Shown piece after piece: positions 43,737-53,665 of a stretch of DNA of 64,000 nt. The notes beneath the pieces are model-generated. The model did no database searches. It saw nothing but the letters and a program-made list of their open reading frames with translations, and was not told the origin of the DNA. Position numbers and translations under genes: made by a program. Position 1 is the first letter of the stretch, and each line of letters starts with the position of its first letter. The DNA is from an uncultured Roseibium sp. (GTDB lineage Bacteria > Pseudomonadota > Alphaproteobacteria > Rhizobiales > Stappiaceae), in the NCBI RefSeq assembly GCF_947499295.1, contig NZ_CANMNP010000001.1, positions 310,001 through 374,000 of the forward strand. Direction: 5' to 3'.

Positions 43737-44705
43737 ATGCAGTACAAAACACTCGGCCGCACAGGCGTCAAAGTCTCGCAACTCTGCTTTGGAACCATGT
43801 CATTCGGCGGCGATGCGGACGAAGCTACTTCTGCGGAGCTTTACAAGGCGACACGCGACGCGGGCATCAATTTTTTCGATTGTGCGGATGTCTACAGCAA
43901 TGGCCTTGCCGAGGAAATTCTTGGCAAGTTGATCTCTCATGAGCGCGACGATCTTGTGATCACCTCGAAGGTGTTCGGAAAAATGGGAGAAGGTGTCAAT
44001 GACGGAGGCACCAATCGCAGACACGTGACAAAAGCCGTTGAAGCGAGCTTGAAGCGATTGAACACCGACCGTCTGGATGTCTATTTCGTTCATCGATGGG
44101 ACGAAGATACGGCGCTTGAAGAAACCCTGCGCGGGCTCGAGGACCTCGTACGATCGGGCAAAGTGCTTTACCTCGGCGTCAGCAATTATGCAGCCTGGCA
44201 AATCGCCAAGGCGCTCGGCTTGAGCGCAAACAAAGGATGGTCTCGTTTTGAGGTCATTCAACCGATGTATAATCTTGTGAAACGGCAGGCCGAGGTCGAA
44301 ATTCTACCCTTGGCACAATCAGAGGAGATGGCCGTCATCTCCTATAGCCCTCTTGGCGGTGGTCTCCTGACAGGCAAATATTCCGGTGCGTCGACAAAGA
44401 GTGCCGGACGCCTGAAGGACAATGACATGTACGCGTCCCGGTATGGTGATGACTGGGTCTACGATGTAGCCGAAGCGTTCACGGCTTTTGCACGTGAAGG
44501 TGGGTATGATCCTGTCAGTCTTGCTGTTGCCTGGGCCGGTGCACACGAAGGCATAACCTGCCCGATCATCGGTGCTCGAAACACACGTCAGCTTGACCCT
44601 GCGCTGCGGTCCATTCACATCGAGATGACACCAGAGATGCGCAAAGAAATCGCGGCTCTTTCCCGCACGCCGCCGCCCGCAACCGATCGCTCGGAGACCA
44701 CGTGA
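43737..44705 (+). CDS. Aldo/keto reductase
   Basis: A 322-residue NADPH-dependent TIM-barrel oxidoreductase. The catalytic tetrad is visible: Asp in INFFDCADVYSNGLAEEILG (with Tyr nearby), Lys in VITSKVFGKM and His in VYFVHRWDEDTALEETL. The cofactor segment ISYSPLGGGLLTGKY and C-terminal CPIIGARNTRQLD fit the YajO/Tas-like branch. The substrate is unknown. Confidence 0.93.
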   Translation: MQYKTLGRTGVKVSQLCFGTMSFGGDADEATSAELYKATRDAGINFFDCADVYSNGLAEEILGKLISHERDDLVITSKVFGKMGEGVNDGGTNRRHVTKAVEASLKRLNTDRLDVYFVHRWDEDTALEETLRGLEDLVRSGKVLYLGVSNYAAWQIAKALGLSANKGWSRFEVIQPMYNLVKRQAEVEILPLAQSEEMAVISYSPLGGGLLTGKYSGASTKSAGRLKDNDMYASRYGDDWVYDVAEAFTAFAREGGYDPVSLAVAWAGAHEGITCPIIGARNTRQLDPALRSIHIEMTPEMRKEIAALSRTPPPATDRSETT

Positions 44706-44789
44706 GAACTCCCAAGTCTTCTGTCCAAAGCGCTATTTCTCGGCGTCTTCAATGCGCTAGGCACAAATCGGCAGCCAAGCTTGAGGTCA

Positions 44790-44823
44790 GCCTGAACTTC
44801 TGTTGCACCAATTCAGGCCTTTT
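44790..44823 (+). terminator. Possible terminator after the aldo/keto reductase gene
   Basis: Stem GCCTGAA / TTCAGGC (44790-44796 with 44812-44818), 15-base loop, then CTTTTC. The long loop makes it a weak call. It lies just before the convergent stress-protein stop. Confidence 0.4.
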
Positions 44824-45240
44824 CTAGCGCACCACGTAAACCGAGCACTTTGCGTGGCTGGCGACGTACCCTGCATTGGAGGAAAAGATGTGATCCAGGA
44901 AGCCGGGGATATGAGACGCCATCACGATCAGATCGACGCCCATGTCTTCTGCGGCCTTGATAAGCACATTGCCAAGGTCAACAGCGACGTCGTTGTCGAT
45001 CATCGAACGGGTCTCAACTGGATGTCCGATTTCTTGCGCGACGTCGCGCGCATAGGCATCCAGGTTCTTTTCAAACTCGGCGGGATTGTGTGCAGCTTCA
45101 GTCACCGCAGAACTTGTAACGCCGATCAGAGTGAGTTTAGTGCCAACACCGAGTTTCGCCAGTTCTCCTGCCACGGAAACAGCTTTTGACAAAGCGTCTT
45201 TATGGGCAAGATCAACGGGAATTAAGATGGATTGAGCCAT
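44824..45240 (-). CDS. Universal stress protein (UspA family)
   Basis: A 138-residue single-domain Usp protein. It begins SILIPVDLAHKDAL and ends with the nucleotide-loop region DLIVMASHIPGFLDHIFSSNAGYVASHAKCSVYVV; the usual GxxGxxxxxxGS is altered (HIPGFLDHIFSSNAG), so ATP binding is uncertain. The gene stands alone and its trigger is unknown. Confidence 0.92.
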   Translation of the reverse strand: MAQSILIPVDLAHKDALSKAVSVAGELAKLGVGTKLTLIGVTSSAVTEAAHNPAEFEKNLDAYARDVAQEIGHPVETRSMIDNDVAVDLGNVLIKAAEDMGVDLIVMASHIPGFLDHIFSSNAGYVASHAKCSVYVVR

Positions 45241-45415
45241 GACTGGCCTCCCTTAATTGCAAGACCCTAGGTTGACGGATATGCGGCTTGCCTGCCTTGA
45301 TCTAAGACAATGGCTGGAAGCGGTCATCCCGCCTCACGTGACCCAAGGCCACAGAGAGCCTGAGGGGTATCTTTGGATGACAGGATCGACACACCCCGAA
45401 CCATGCGGGTGGGGC

Positions 45416-47029
45416 TCACCCTGATCCGGCAACGTCTCCAATGATATTGACCTTGATGTTCAACTCGTGCGCCAGATGCGCGCGCGTCCAAAGAGCTCGA
45501 TCTGCGCCGGATGCAGAATTCGCGTAGACGACCTGGATGTGGTTGGCTTTGTGGCGTCCCATAAGCTGGTCGCGACTGACGCCATCAAGAACCCCGTGCA
45601 TGATCGGCCATTCCGGGGTTGTGCTTCGCCGCCGCCGCTCCGTCTCAACTTCAGGAAGCTCAATGCATCGTCCGCGACCGATGTCCATATGCAACGCACT
45701 TTCCTGCACGTAGATGCGCGACCAGATTATCTCACCCGGTTTGGCGACACCGCTGAGTGTGCCACCGCCTGAGGGAAAATACATTGCCGGCTGGCGCAGA
45801 CTTTCGCTGCCCGTCCAGCCACCGAGATGGTGAGCTGGTGGCGCAGCACCGGAGATTTCAAAAACCCAGACAAATTGGTCCGTCGTTCCGCTGGCATCCA
45901 GATCACCCCATCGGATATCGTGGAGTGTTGTTTCCAGGGGTTCGCCAAGTGCGGAATGTGTTCTGTTAATCAGCAAAGCATCCAAACCGGCACATTCATC
46001 CACTTCATTGAAATGGATAACCGGCTGGCCGGGCCTGATCACGTTGCCATTCGCACGTACGACATCCGGACGGTCGGCGTTGTTCAGCATTCCTTCCACC
46101 AGATCGGAGGCCGGCAGCAGATCCTTGAGGCCCTGTTGGTATTGTATTCCGATAGTTTCGCAATCAAATGCATCCGCCATCCGCACGGCTGCGACATACA
46201 TCCGGCATTGCATCAGGACCTGGTCTTCAGTCAGTTCCGTCGCCTCGTCGCGGCCGAGATGGAAAGTCATACCCCTCGCCCGCATCCAGTCGTAAACGGC
46301 CCGGGCCTCGCCTTCGGATATCTGAAGCGTTTCGTGGTAGAGGGCCGATTGCGAAAGGCGTTCCTTGAACACTCCCAGAGGCATCAGCAATTCATCAGGA
46401 ATGATCGCGTTATACATGCCCATGCAGCCTTCATCGAAGACACCCATGATGGATTTGTTCTTCCGTAGATCCGCTGCAATTCGGCCAACGGTTACCTTGT
46501 CGGGATCCGGGGTCAAATCAGGGTCATAGTCCGCGACGTGGCTATCATCGTGGCTGATTTTGCCGGTGGACAGCCATGCCTTTAGATGATCGCGAAAAAA
46601 CCCGTCATCAAAATCAGCGCTCCAAAGGGTCGAATAGGAGACCCCTGCCTTTGAGAGGGAGCCATTGAGATTGAGCATCCCCACAAGACCGGGCCATTGC
46701 CCGGACCAGTTTGCCAGTGTGAGAATGGGGCCCTTGTGACTGGTAAGGCCGGGAAGTATGTGGTGCGAATACTGCCAGACGGCCTCTGCGACCACGATCT
46801 TTGCATCGCTCGGAACAGACGCAACAGCATCCATGCCGTCGCGCTGCGAGGACAGGAATCCATGTCCTTTGTCCGGATCGACCGGGTGCGCACGATTGAC
46901 ATCAAATCCGAGTGCCCTGCATTCTCGGGCAAACGCCCTTTCCATGGCTTCCTGGGCCGGCCAGCAGGTTCGGTTCGCACTTTCCCGGCTGTCACCGCTG
47001 GCAAACAGATAAACAGAGTTCTCGGACAT
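45416..47029 (-). CDS. L-fucose/D-arabinose isomerase-family protein
   Basis: A 537-residue protein of the sugar isomerase superfamily (FucI/AraA fold) converting an aldose to a ketose with a divalent metal. Recognisable parts are [36 protein letters not shown] near 105-125, [11 protein letters not shown] near 200 and the C-terminal part with HHLGGWTG. It is shorter and divergent from FucI. The next gene encodes a D-ribulokinase-like FGGY kinase and the two start 12 bases apart. D-arabinose to D-ribulose is therefore my favoured reaction, as inference. Confidence 0.78.
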   Translation of the reverse strand: MSENSVYLFASGDSRESANRTCWPAQEAMERAFARECRALGFDVNRAHPVDPDKGHGFLSSQRDGMDAVASVPSDAKIVVAEAVWQYSHHILPGLTSHKGPILTLANWSGQWPGLVGMLNLNGSLSKAGVSYSTLWSADFDDGFFRDHLKAWLSTGKISHDDSHVADYDPDLTPDPDKVTVGRIAADLRKNKSIMGVFDEGCMGMYNAIIPDELLMPLGVFKERLSQSALYHETLQISEGEARAVYDWMRARGMTFHLGRDEATELTEDQVLMQCRMYVAAVRMADAFDCETIGIQYQQGLKDLLPASDLVEGMLNNADRPDVVRANGNVIRPGQPVIHFNEVDECAGLDALLINRTHSALGEPLETTLHDIRWGDLDASGTTDQFVWVFEISGAAPPAHHLGGWTGSESLRQPAMYFPSGGGTLSGVAKPGEIIWSRIYVQESALHMDIGRGRCIELPEVETERRRRSTTPEWPIMHGVLDGVSRDQLMGRHKANHIQVVYANSASGADRALWTRAHLAHELNIKVNIIGDVAGSG

Positions 47030-47040
47030 GTTATCGGGCC

Positions 47041-48660
47041 TTAGTCGGACATGATTTTTCGGTAGGTTTCAAAGTCGTCGTGCATGGCGCGGAAGACACG
47101 GTACTTCCTGTCGTGGAAAGCCCTTGTCCTGGTGTCCGGCTGGAGAACCTTTGCAGGTCCGCTCATTGCGTCCATGGCATTGCGCAGGCTTTCAAATTTT
47201 CCGGACCCGACAGCTGCAAGCATCGCAGTCCCAAGCAGAACAGGCTCTTCCTGATCAGGCAAAAGCACGGGCAATCCGGTGACGTCCGCATGAGTCTTAC
47301 AATAGAGACTGTTGCGTCCAAGGCCGCCGCTGACAACAATCGCATCCGGTCGAACGCCGTTCTCGGCCAACTGGTCGAGAATATGCCTTGTCCCATAGGC
47401 CAGTGACTGGATACAGGCGAGATAATCGCGCGCGAGATCCTCAATGTCGGAAACCGCGGTCTGTCCCCAGGTCACACCCAATCGTCGTGGGTCGGCGAGT
47501 GGCGCCCTGTTCCCGTTGAAATCCGGAATAATGTGACGGTCGACAGACAGAAATGATGGAGGCTCATTGGCCGAAAGACCGGACAGGAAATCATCCAGGA
47601 AGTCATAGACGTTCTTGCCCTGCCCAGTGGCCATCGCTTTTGCATCTTCAAAAGCGCTGTGTCTCTGCAGAACCGTGTCGATTGCTGCGCCGGCCATGGA
47701 TTGACCGGCTTCATTTGCCCAAAGGTCAGGCAATACAGCACCATAATAGGGTCCCCAGACACCCGGCACGAAGGCCGCCTGCTGTGCAACAGTGATATGA
47801 CACGCGGAGGTGCCGGCTATTAAAGCCATACGATCCGGACCGACAGCTTCAGCCGTAACTCCGAGCGTTCCCATGGCACCTGCATGGGCGTCAATCATAC
47901 TTGCTGCAACAAGGGTCGACGACGTCAACCCGAGCTCTTGCGCCGCCTTTTCACTCAACTGGCCAAGGGGGGCTGCGGGGCTCAAACATTCAGTTCCAAT
48001 GCGCCCGAACCCCTCATCTGCGAGGTCTTTAAGTCCTGCAAGTGCAAAGAATTCGGCATCCCAGCCTTCACCGGTCGTGCCGGCTTCGCCCTGATAGGTC
48101 CATTTGCATACCGTGCTGCACAAGGATCGCGTCAGGTTTCCCGTGGCCCGCCATGTCAGCCAGTCCGGAAGGTCAAAGAAGTGCCCGGCCGCCTCCCAGA
48201 TGGAAGGAAGATTCTCCTTTATCCAGAGCAGCTTCGGCAATTGCATTTCAGGAGATATCTTGCCACCTGAAATACTCAGTCTCTGGTGACCGGTTTCATC
48301 GATCCGGGAAGCTTCTGCGATCGCCCGGTGATCCGCCCACAAAACAATGTCCTGCTCTCTTTCACCATCGGGCGAAATGCTGAGTGGTTCGCCCTGTCCG
48401 TCGGCCACAACAAGGGAACAGGTCGCGTCGAACCCCAGTCCTGCGACGTCCTCCGGTGCGACGGAGGCCTGGCTCATTGCGGACTGCACGGAAGCGCACA
48501 CCGCACCCCATATGTCAGCACTGGACTGTTGTGCAAAATGGGGCCTTGGGTGCCAGGTTCTGATTTCTTGACTGGCCTGCGCCAGCAGCTGCCCATCCTG
48601 GCTGAAAACACCTGCACGCACACTGCCGGTTCCAACATCCACCGCTAGAAACAGGCTCAT
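47041..48660 (-). CDS. FGGY-family pentulose kinase (D-ribulokinase-like)
   Basis: A 539-residue sugar kinase using ATP. The first phosphate motif is [14 protein letters not shown] near residues 5-18 and the second [11 protein letters not shown] near 280. VLWADHRA near 125 and the signature [17 protein letters not shown] near 370-386 resemble the FGGY/YDR109C D-ribulokinase branch more than xylulokinase or fuculokinase. With the isomerase it could yield D-ribulose 5-phosphate and enter the pentose phosphate pathway, which explains why no aldolase gene is present. Confidence 0.88.
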   Translation of the reverse strand: MSLFLAVDVGTGSVRAGVFSQDGQLLAQASQEIRTWHPRPHFAQQSSADIWGAVCASVQSAMSQASVAPEDVAGLGFDATCSLVVADGQGEPLSISPDGEREQDIVLWADHRAIAEASRIDETGHQRLSISGGKISPEMQLPKLLWIKENLPSIWEAAGHFFDLPDWLTWRATGNLTRSLCSTVCKWTYQGEAGTTGEGWDAEFFALAGLKDLADEGFGRIGTECLSPAAPLGQLSEKAAQELGLTSSTLVAASMIDAHAGAMGTLGVTAEAVGPDRMALIAGTSACHITVAQQAAFVPGVWGPYYGAVLPDLWANEAGQSMAGAAIDTVLQRHSAFEDAKAMATGQGKNVYDFLDDFLSGLSANEPPSFLSVDRHIIPDFNGNRAPLADPRRLGVTWGQTAVSDIEDLARDYLACIQSLAYGTRHILDQLAENGVRPDAIVVSGGLGRNSLYCKTHADVTGLPVLLPDQEEPVLLGTAMLAAVGSGKFESLRNAMDAMSGPAKVLQPDTRTRAFHDRKYRVFRAMHDDFETYRKIMSD

Positions 48661-48663
48661 CGG

Positions 48664-49446
48664 TCAATCAATCTGTTCAAGGTCATCTTCAAGCTCGCTC
48701 ATGTCTTCGCCTCCGGCCATGAGATTGAGAACTTCCTCACGAGACTTCTCGCCCCGCTTGAATGACGCTGCGACCTCTCCCTGAATCAGGACTACAAATG
48801 TGTCGCCAACGCTCATGGCGTGGCGTGCATTATGCGTTATGAAGACAATGCCCGCACCGTTCTGCCGGGCGATTCTCATCATTTTAAGAACCATCGACGC
48901 TTCCTTGACGCCCAGGGCGGATGTCGGTTCGTCGAGGATCAGCATCTTGGCACCGAAATACATTGCCCGTCCTATTGCCAGAACCTGGCGTTCACCGCCG
49001 GACATCGTTCCAACAAGCTGATCTCCGCTGGTCACCCGGGTAAGCCCGAATTTCTGCATCTGTTCCACAGCGACCTCGTTGGCGAGACGTGTGTCGATGC
49101 TTCGAAACGGCCAACGGCCCTTGGCAGGTTCAGCGCCCAGAAAGAAATTGCGGCCAACGCTCATCAACGGAATAGAGCCAATGTCCTGATGAACTGTTGC
49201 AATACCGCGCTGACGTGCTTCGCGTGGCGTTGCAAATCTGGTTGGCCTGCCCTCGAAAAACACCGTTCCTGATGTTGGCTGGTGATACCCGGAAAGGACC
49301 TTGATCAGGGTTGACTTGCCGGCTCCATTGTCGCCGAGCAGGCAAAGGATCTTGCCTGGTTCGACCTGCATGGACACGTGTTTGAGCGCTTTGGTGGACC
49401 CGAAAAACTTGTCGACGTCGCGCAATTCCATAAGGGGCTGAGACAT
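48664..49446 (-). CDS. Sugar ABC transporter ATP-binding protein (CUT2/RbsA-like, single domain)
   Basis: A 260-residue ATPase. Walker A is LLGDNGAGKSTLIKVLSGYHQP near 36-55, the signature MSGGERQVLAIGRAMY near 145 and Walker B MLILDEPTSALGVKEAS near 163. Unlike RbsA it has one ATPase domain, as in the FrcA type. It ends with an acidic tail (EDMSELEDDLEQID). The ATG at 49446 follows an AGGATCCGTC leader; upstream in-frame sequence lies inside the permease gene and is not coding in this frame. Confidence 0.93.
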   Translation of the reverse strand: MSQPLMELRDVDKFFGSTKALKHVSMQVEPGKILCLLGDNGAGKSTLIKVLSGYHQPTSGTVFFEGRPTRFATPREARQRGIATVHQDIGSIPLMSVGRNFFLGAEPAKGRWPFRSIDTRLANEVAVEQMQKFGLTRVTSGDQLVGTMSGGERQVLAIGRAMYFGAKMLILDEPTSALGVKEASMVLKMMRIARQNGAGIVFITHNARHAMSVGDTFVVLIQGEVAASFKRGEKSREEVLNLMAGGEDMSELEDDLEQID

Positions 49447-49454
49447 GACGGATC

Positions 49455-50426
49455 CTATTTGCTTGAGAGCGCCAACCGGCGAACGTAGTTGTTGGCAAGA
49501 ACGGCTGCCGCAAGCAAAAGCCCAAGGAACAACTGGATCCAGTCCGTGTTCCAGCCGGTATAGAAAATTCCGCTTGATATGACACCGAACAGCGCCGTGC
49601 CGAGTACAATACCGGTGACACTGCCATACCCGCCAGTTAGCAGAACGCCGCCAATGACAACGACAATCGGAGCCTGGAACACAAAGCCCATACCGTAGGT
49701 CGCGTTGCCTGAATTCCATTGGACGCCCTGGAGGATACCGACAAGGGCGGCGGCGAGTCCGGTCGCTATGAACAGGCTGATCTTGACCTGCTGCACCGGC
49801 ACACCTGCCCCTCGGGCAGCATCCAGGTTGCCACCGGTTGCATAAATCCAGTTACCGAAAATGCTGCGGCTCAAAATCCGGTAACCGATGAATGCAACGA
49901 GCAACCACCAGAGGATGGAAATATTGGCCTGGCCCCAGCGCGCCGCGAACACGAATTTTGCACTGTCGGAGGCAACAATCGAACTTGATGTGACATTGGC
50001 AACCAGACGCGAAATGCCCATGGTTGCGCCGATCACGATGAAGTTGGTTGCCAGGGTGACTATGAAAGAGGGCAGTTTGGTCTTTACGACAGCAAGTCCG
50101 TTCGCCAGACCAATCGTGGCGCCCGCGGCCAGTGCCAGAAAAACCATAGGCCAGATCGGCAATCCGTATTGGTTGGTTCCAAGCGCCAGGATCATGGACG
50201 AAGCCCCAACTGTCGAACCAATCGACAGGTCGAACTCACCTGAAATCATCAAAAGACCTACCGGAATCGCGACAATTCCCAGTTCAGCGGCCAGATTGAG
50301 CCATCCGGCAGTCCCGTTCACTGAGATAAATCCGGTTCCCTGTGTGGCCAAGGCAAAGAAAAGGTAAGTGATGACAAAAGCCGCGAAAGCGCCCGCTTCG
50401 GGCCGCTTCATGAAATTCCTGAGCAC
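49455..50426 (-). CDS. Sugar ABC transporter permease (CUT2/FrcC-like)
   Basis: A 323-residue membrane protein with 8-10 helices of the RbsC/FrcC family. ELGIVAIPVGLLMISGEFDLSIGS near residue 50 is the family signature, and GVPVQQVKISLFIATGLAAALVG and GGVLLTGGYGSVTGIVLGTALFG follow. The start is a GTG with GGAG 7 bases upstream; ATG six codons later is an alternative. The gene is between the binding protein and ATPase genes. Confidence 0.93.
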   Translation of the reverse strand: MLRNFMKRPEAGAFAAFVITYLFFALATQGTGFISVNGTAGWLNLAAELGIVAIPVGLLMISGEFDLSIGSTVGASSMILALGTNQYGLPIWPMVFLALAAGATIGLANGLAVVKTKLPSFIVTLATNFIVIGATMGISRLVANVTSSSIVASDSAKFVFAARWGQANISILWWLLVAFIGYRILSRSIFGNWIYATGGNLDAARGAGVPVQQVKISLFIATGLAAALVGILQGVQWNSGNATYGMGFVFQAPIVVVIGGVLLTGGYGSVTGIVLGTALFGVISSGIFYTGWNTDWIQLFLGLLLAAAVLANNYVRRLALSSK

Positions 50427-50477
50427 GTCATTCTCCAGGCAAGCTAGGTTGGATACGCGGACCGGGCCTTGCGGCGC

Positions 50478-51458
50478 CTAGGAGGCGCCGCGAACTCCTG
50501 CGTGTTCCTTGTTGACCTTCAGTGTTTCTTCCACATTGGAACTGTCGATCACCAATGGTCCGGTTTTGACATGCCCAATCGGATGCAGACCGTAATTCAG
50601 GTATTGGTGAGCGATCTGAATAGACATGAACCCTTGCAGATAAGGCTGTTGATCCATGGCAAATGCAAGGTCACCATTCTTGATCGCAAGGAGGGCTTCA
50701 TTGGACAAGTCTGCCGTTCCGACCATGATATCGCCTTTACGTCCGACCTCATCCACCGCGCGCAATGCGGACATTGCGGGAACCGCATTCAATGTATAGA
50801 TCCCGTCGATCTGGGGATTTGCCTGCAGGCTGCCCTTGATTGCCTGCGTCATCGCCTGTGGGTTTGTCGCATCCCCCGTGCCGATGGTCTGATAGATCGT
50901 TTCCTTTCCGGCTTCCTTCATGGCAGCGACATAGCCATTGCACCGTTCTTCAACAGTCGGATTGCCGGGCACCTGGTTAAAGCAAAGACCTGTGGTCACA
51001 CCGGCGTCCGCCTGGATCTGCCCCGCTTTGTACCCCATCTGATAAGGGTCTTCGCCGACAAATCCGATTGATCCGTTGCCCTCCCAAAGGGTCTGGCCGG
51101 AATTGTGAATGAGGACAGGAATACCGGCAGCCGTCGCCTCCTTGATCAACGGGTCCATGCCGTCTGGAAAGAATTCACCAACGAGAAGCATTCTGGGCTC
51201 ACGGCTGATCGCTTGCTGCAAAAGCCGCGGGTAATCGCTCGTCATATTCGAGGTGTCCGTGACCGCGATATACTGGTAGTCGACATCGAAAATTTCCGCA
51301 GCATCGTCGAAGCCCTTCTTCACCGCGGCGAAAAACGGCCAGGACAACGGCCCGCTTACGACCAGGATCGGCCCCTCTTCATTGGACAATGCAGGCGAAG
51401 CGGCACCAAGGCCCAAAGTGACAGCGGCAGCCGCCAGAACTGATTTCATGAGTTTCAT
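50478..51458 (-). CDS. Sugar ABC transporter substrate-binding protein
   Basis: A 326-residue periplasmic protein of the RbsB/peripla_BP_4 type. The signal peptide is MKLMKSVLAAAAVTLGLGAASPALS. VVSGPLSWPFFAAVKKGFDDAA near 33 and GIPVLIHNSGQTLWEGNGSIGFVGEDPYQMG near 115-145 are typical of sugar binders in the CUT2 class. A strong GGGAGG precedes the ATG. It is the first gene of the minus-strand sugar operon and faces the SGNH hydrolase across a promoter with a long inverted repeat. Confidence 0.93.
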   Translation of the reverse strand: MKLMKSVLAAAAVTLGLGAASPALSNEEGPILVVSGPLSWPFFAAVKKGFDDAAEIFDVDYQYIAVTDTSNMTSDYPRLLQQAISREPRMLLVGEFFPDGMDPLIKEATAAGIPVLIHNSGQTLWEGNGSIGFVGEDPYQMGYKAGQIQADAGVTTGLCFNQVPGNPTVEERCNGYVAAMKEAGKETIYQTIGTGDATNPQAMTQAIKGSLQANPQIDGIYTLNAVPAMSALRAVDEVGRKGDIMVGTADLSNEALLAIKNGDLAFAMDQQPYLQGFMSIQIAHQYLNYGLHPIGHVKTGPLVIDSSNVEETLKVNKEHAGVRGAS

Positions 51459-51550
51459 TTGATCCTCCCGTGATCTGACGACACGAACAAGGCATTTTTG
51501 ACCGGATCCGTGTGTCTGTTCATCATGATGAGCACGGAAAATACGCCCTT

Positions 51551-51583
51551 GTCAATAATTATTCACGATGAATTACTATTGAC
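51551..51583. promoter_or_regulatory. 33-base inverted repeat, candidate operator of the sugar cluster
   Basis: Two 15-base arms separated by CGA (51551-51565 and 51569-51583), with 13 of 15 positions complementary. It lies in the divergent promoter between the ABC transporter operon and the SGNH hydrolase gene, 93 bases from each start or nearly so. The ROK regulator encoded at 52469 is the likely binder. Confidence 0.6.
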
Positions 51584-51675
51584 CATTGGAAGATCCGCTT
51601 CTAGGCTGGATCACGTTGGCACTCACGATCTGACTGCCTATCTTGTTGAAAATAAAGACACCTTGTGGAGGTTGT

Positions 51676-52329
51676 ATGCGATCAGTGTTGTGTTACGGAG
51701 ATTCCAACACGTACGGACAAACGACCGCGAACAAACCAGATGACCGATATCCGCATGATGTCAGGTGGCCGGGAGTTTTACGCGGCCTCATCGGCAACGA
51801 GTGGCTTGTAATCGAAGAAGGTTTGAGTGGCAGAACCACCGTCAGTGATGACGAGATTGAGGGTTCTGAGAAGAATGGCCGAACCTATCTTCGGCCTTGC
51901 ATCATGAGCCACAAGCCACTTGATCTGATCATCATCATGCTCGGCACCAACGACCTGAAGGTGCGCTTCAACAAGACCCCGGGTGAAATCGCCATGGGTG
52001 TCGGAGCGTTGGTCAGCGACATCAAATCCATGCCTGCCGGTGTCGATGGGAAGATCCCTGAAATACTGATTGTCGCACCGCCGCCAACAGCCCTTGATCT
52101 GAAAGAATGGTCGGATGTGTTTCTCGGTGCACAGGAAAAATCGCGTGCGCTGGCACGTGAATATGAACGTATTGCCGAAGCACATGAAGTGCATTTCTTC
52201 AATGCGGGTCTTGTCGTCAACTCAAGTGATGAGGACGGCTTTCATCTCGACGTTCAGGCCCACAAGGACTTGGGCCACGCCATTGCAGAAGAGATCGCGG
52301 CCATTGGCTGGCCGGAGCAAAATGACTAA
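51676..52329 (+). CDS. SGNH/GDSL-type hydrolase
   Basis: A 217-residue esterase/lipase-fold enzyme. Block I is SVLCYGDSNTYGQTT (GDS with catalytic Ser), block III IIIMLGTNDLKVRF, and block V DGFHLDVQAHKDLG (Asp and His). No signal peptide is seen, so it acts in the cytoplasm, probably deacylating an imported ester such as an acetylated sugar. GGAGG sits 4 bases before ATG 51676. It is divergent from the sugar importer and upstream of the ROK regulator. Confidence 0.9.
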   Translation: MRSVLCYGDSNTYGQTTANKPDDRYPHDVRWPGVLRGLIGNEWLVIEEGLSGRTTVSDDEIEGSEKNGRTYLRPCIMSHKPLDLIIIMLGTNDLKVRFNKTPGEIAMGVGALVSDIKSMPAGVDGKIPEILIVAPPPTALDLKEWSDVFLGAQEKSRALAREYERIAEAHEVHFFNAGLVVNSSDEDGFHLDVQAHKDLGHAIAEEIAAIGWPEQND

Positions 52330-52468
52330 ACCATGGGGAGTTAATCTCCGGACAAGATATACGCATCCGGTTCCCGACGCCCAAACGTGATAACCCATAA
52401 CGTGAAGCCGTGCCTCGAACACGAGGTGAGCATCGCTGACCCTGACTTGAAAGCCGGAGGCTGTACTT

Positions 52469-53545
52469 TTGCCGGATATGCGTTTTGCCCCGCCACCAAC
52501 TGTTCGTGTCGCAGAACACCCAGGCGGTATGAATCAGGTTTTGGCGCGCAGCTTCAACGAACGATTGATCATGTCCCTTCTCTTGCAGCATGAGGGCATG
52601 ACTCGGCTCCAGCTCGGACAGGAAAGTGGGCTGTCCGCGCAGACGATATCTGTCATCGTCAGAGCTCTGGAACGTGACAATCTGGTCAGTAAAGGCGAAG
52701 CGGTCCGCGGACGGATCGGGCCTCCGACCACGCCAATCAGCTTGAACCCAAATGGGGCTTTTTCAATCGGGCTTCATGTTGACCGTCATGCAATCGAGGC
52801 GACCATCATCAACTTCGTCGGTGAGCCGGTCGCTCAAAGCCGCAGCCCCTTAGCTGTGCTTGATGTCCAGACGGTGCAAGACACGCTGACCGGAACAGTC
52901 GACGCTTTGTTGTCGGAACTGGGTACTGAGCAAAGAGCGCTTATTGCAGGAGTTGGCCTCACACTTCCCGGGCGTTTTGAGGCCGGCGGACCTGAGGAAC
53001 AAGCAGTTCTTGCACATGACTTTGAAGAAGATTTGCGCGCGCATACTGGTTTTGAGGTGTTCATCCAGAACGACATAACCGCGACCGCCAGTGCGGAGAC
53101 CTTGTTCGGTCAGGCCAAACGGATTGACGATCTGCTTTTCTGTTACGTCTGTGAGGACCTGAAACCTCGGCTAATTCTTGGTGGCCGCATCTATACAGGC
53201 GCAACTCCGCAGATTTCCATTTGCGACAGCAAAGCTTGGCAATTGACGCATGACGCAATCGCGTCTGGCGCGCTAGACGACGATCCGGCTGTCAGCCAGT
53301 GGCGTGGTACAGTCGTCGAAAAGCTGGGCAGTCTCGTTCAGAGCCTCGGCACGTTCGCAAAGGTCTCTGAATTGATTGTGTCGGCCCCGGTGCCAAAATC
53401 GATCACCGATGTGCTGGTGTCTGATTTGAAACTGAAGGTCTCGGACGATCTATCGGTAACTGGAAGCCAGTTTGGGCCGAATGCACTTGCCTACGGAGCG
53501 GCAACCCTTCCGATCCATTCCAGGTTCACTGCGGAAAGCCCTTAG
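52469..53545 (+). CDS. ROK-family transcriptional regulator
   Basis: A 358-residue regulator of the NagC/XylR kind. The helix-turn-helix is near residues 40-85 (MTRLQLGQESGLSAQTISVIVRALERDNLVSKGE), followed by a ROK domain (FSIGLHVDRHAIEATIINFVGEP, GVGLTLPGRFEAGG, FIQNDITATASAETLFG). The ROK zinc-binding cysteine cluster and the GGG ATP/sugar motifs are weak, so it likely senses a sugar without kinase activity. The TTG start at 52469 has GGAGG 8 bases upstream; ATG 52478 is possible. It presumably controls the divergent sugar genes. Confidence 0.9.
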   Translation: MPDMRFAPPPTVRVAEHPGGMNQVLARSFNERLIMSLLLQHEGMTRLQLGQESGLSAQTISVIVRALERDNLVSKGEAVRGRIGPPTTPISLNPNGAFSIGLHVDRHAIEATIINFVGEPVAQSRSPLAVLDVQTVQDTLTGTVDALLSELGTEQRALIAGVGLTLPGRFEAGGPEEQAVLAHDFEEDLRAHTGFEVFIQNDITATASAETLFGQAKRIDDLLFCYVCEDLKPRLILGGRIYTGATPQISICDSKAWQLTHDAIASGALDDDPAVSQWRGTVVEKLGSLVQSLGTFAKVSELIVSAPVPKSITDVLVSDLKLKVSDDLSVTGSQFGPNALAYGAATLPIHSRFTAESP

Positions 53546-53665
53546 GCCCATTTGGCAAATCATTCCATATCCAACGGCAAATGTGCGTGTATCCTGACCT
53601 CAAACAGACCAGATTGGTATAGACAAAAGACCATTCTTTTGCGCATTCGGTAGGGTGAGACACAG

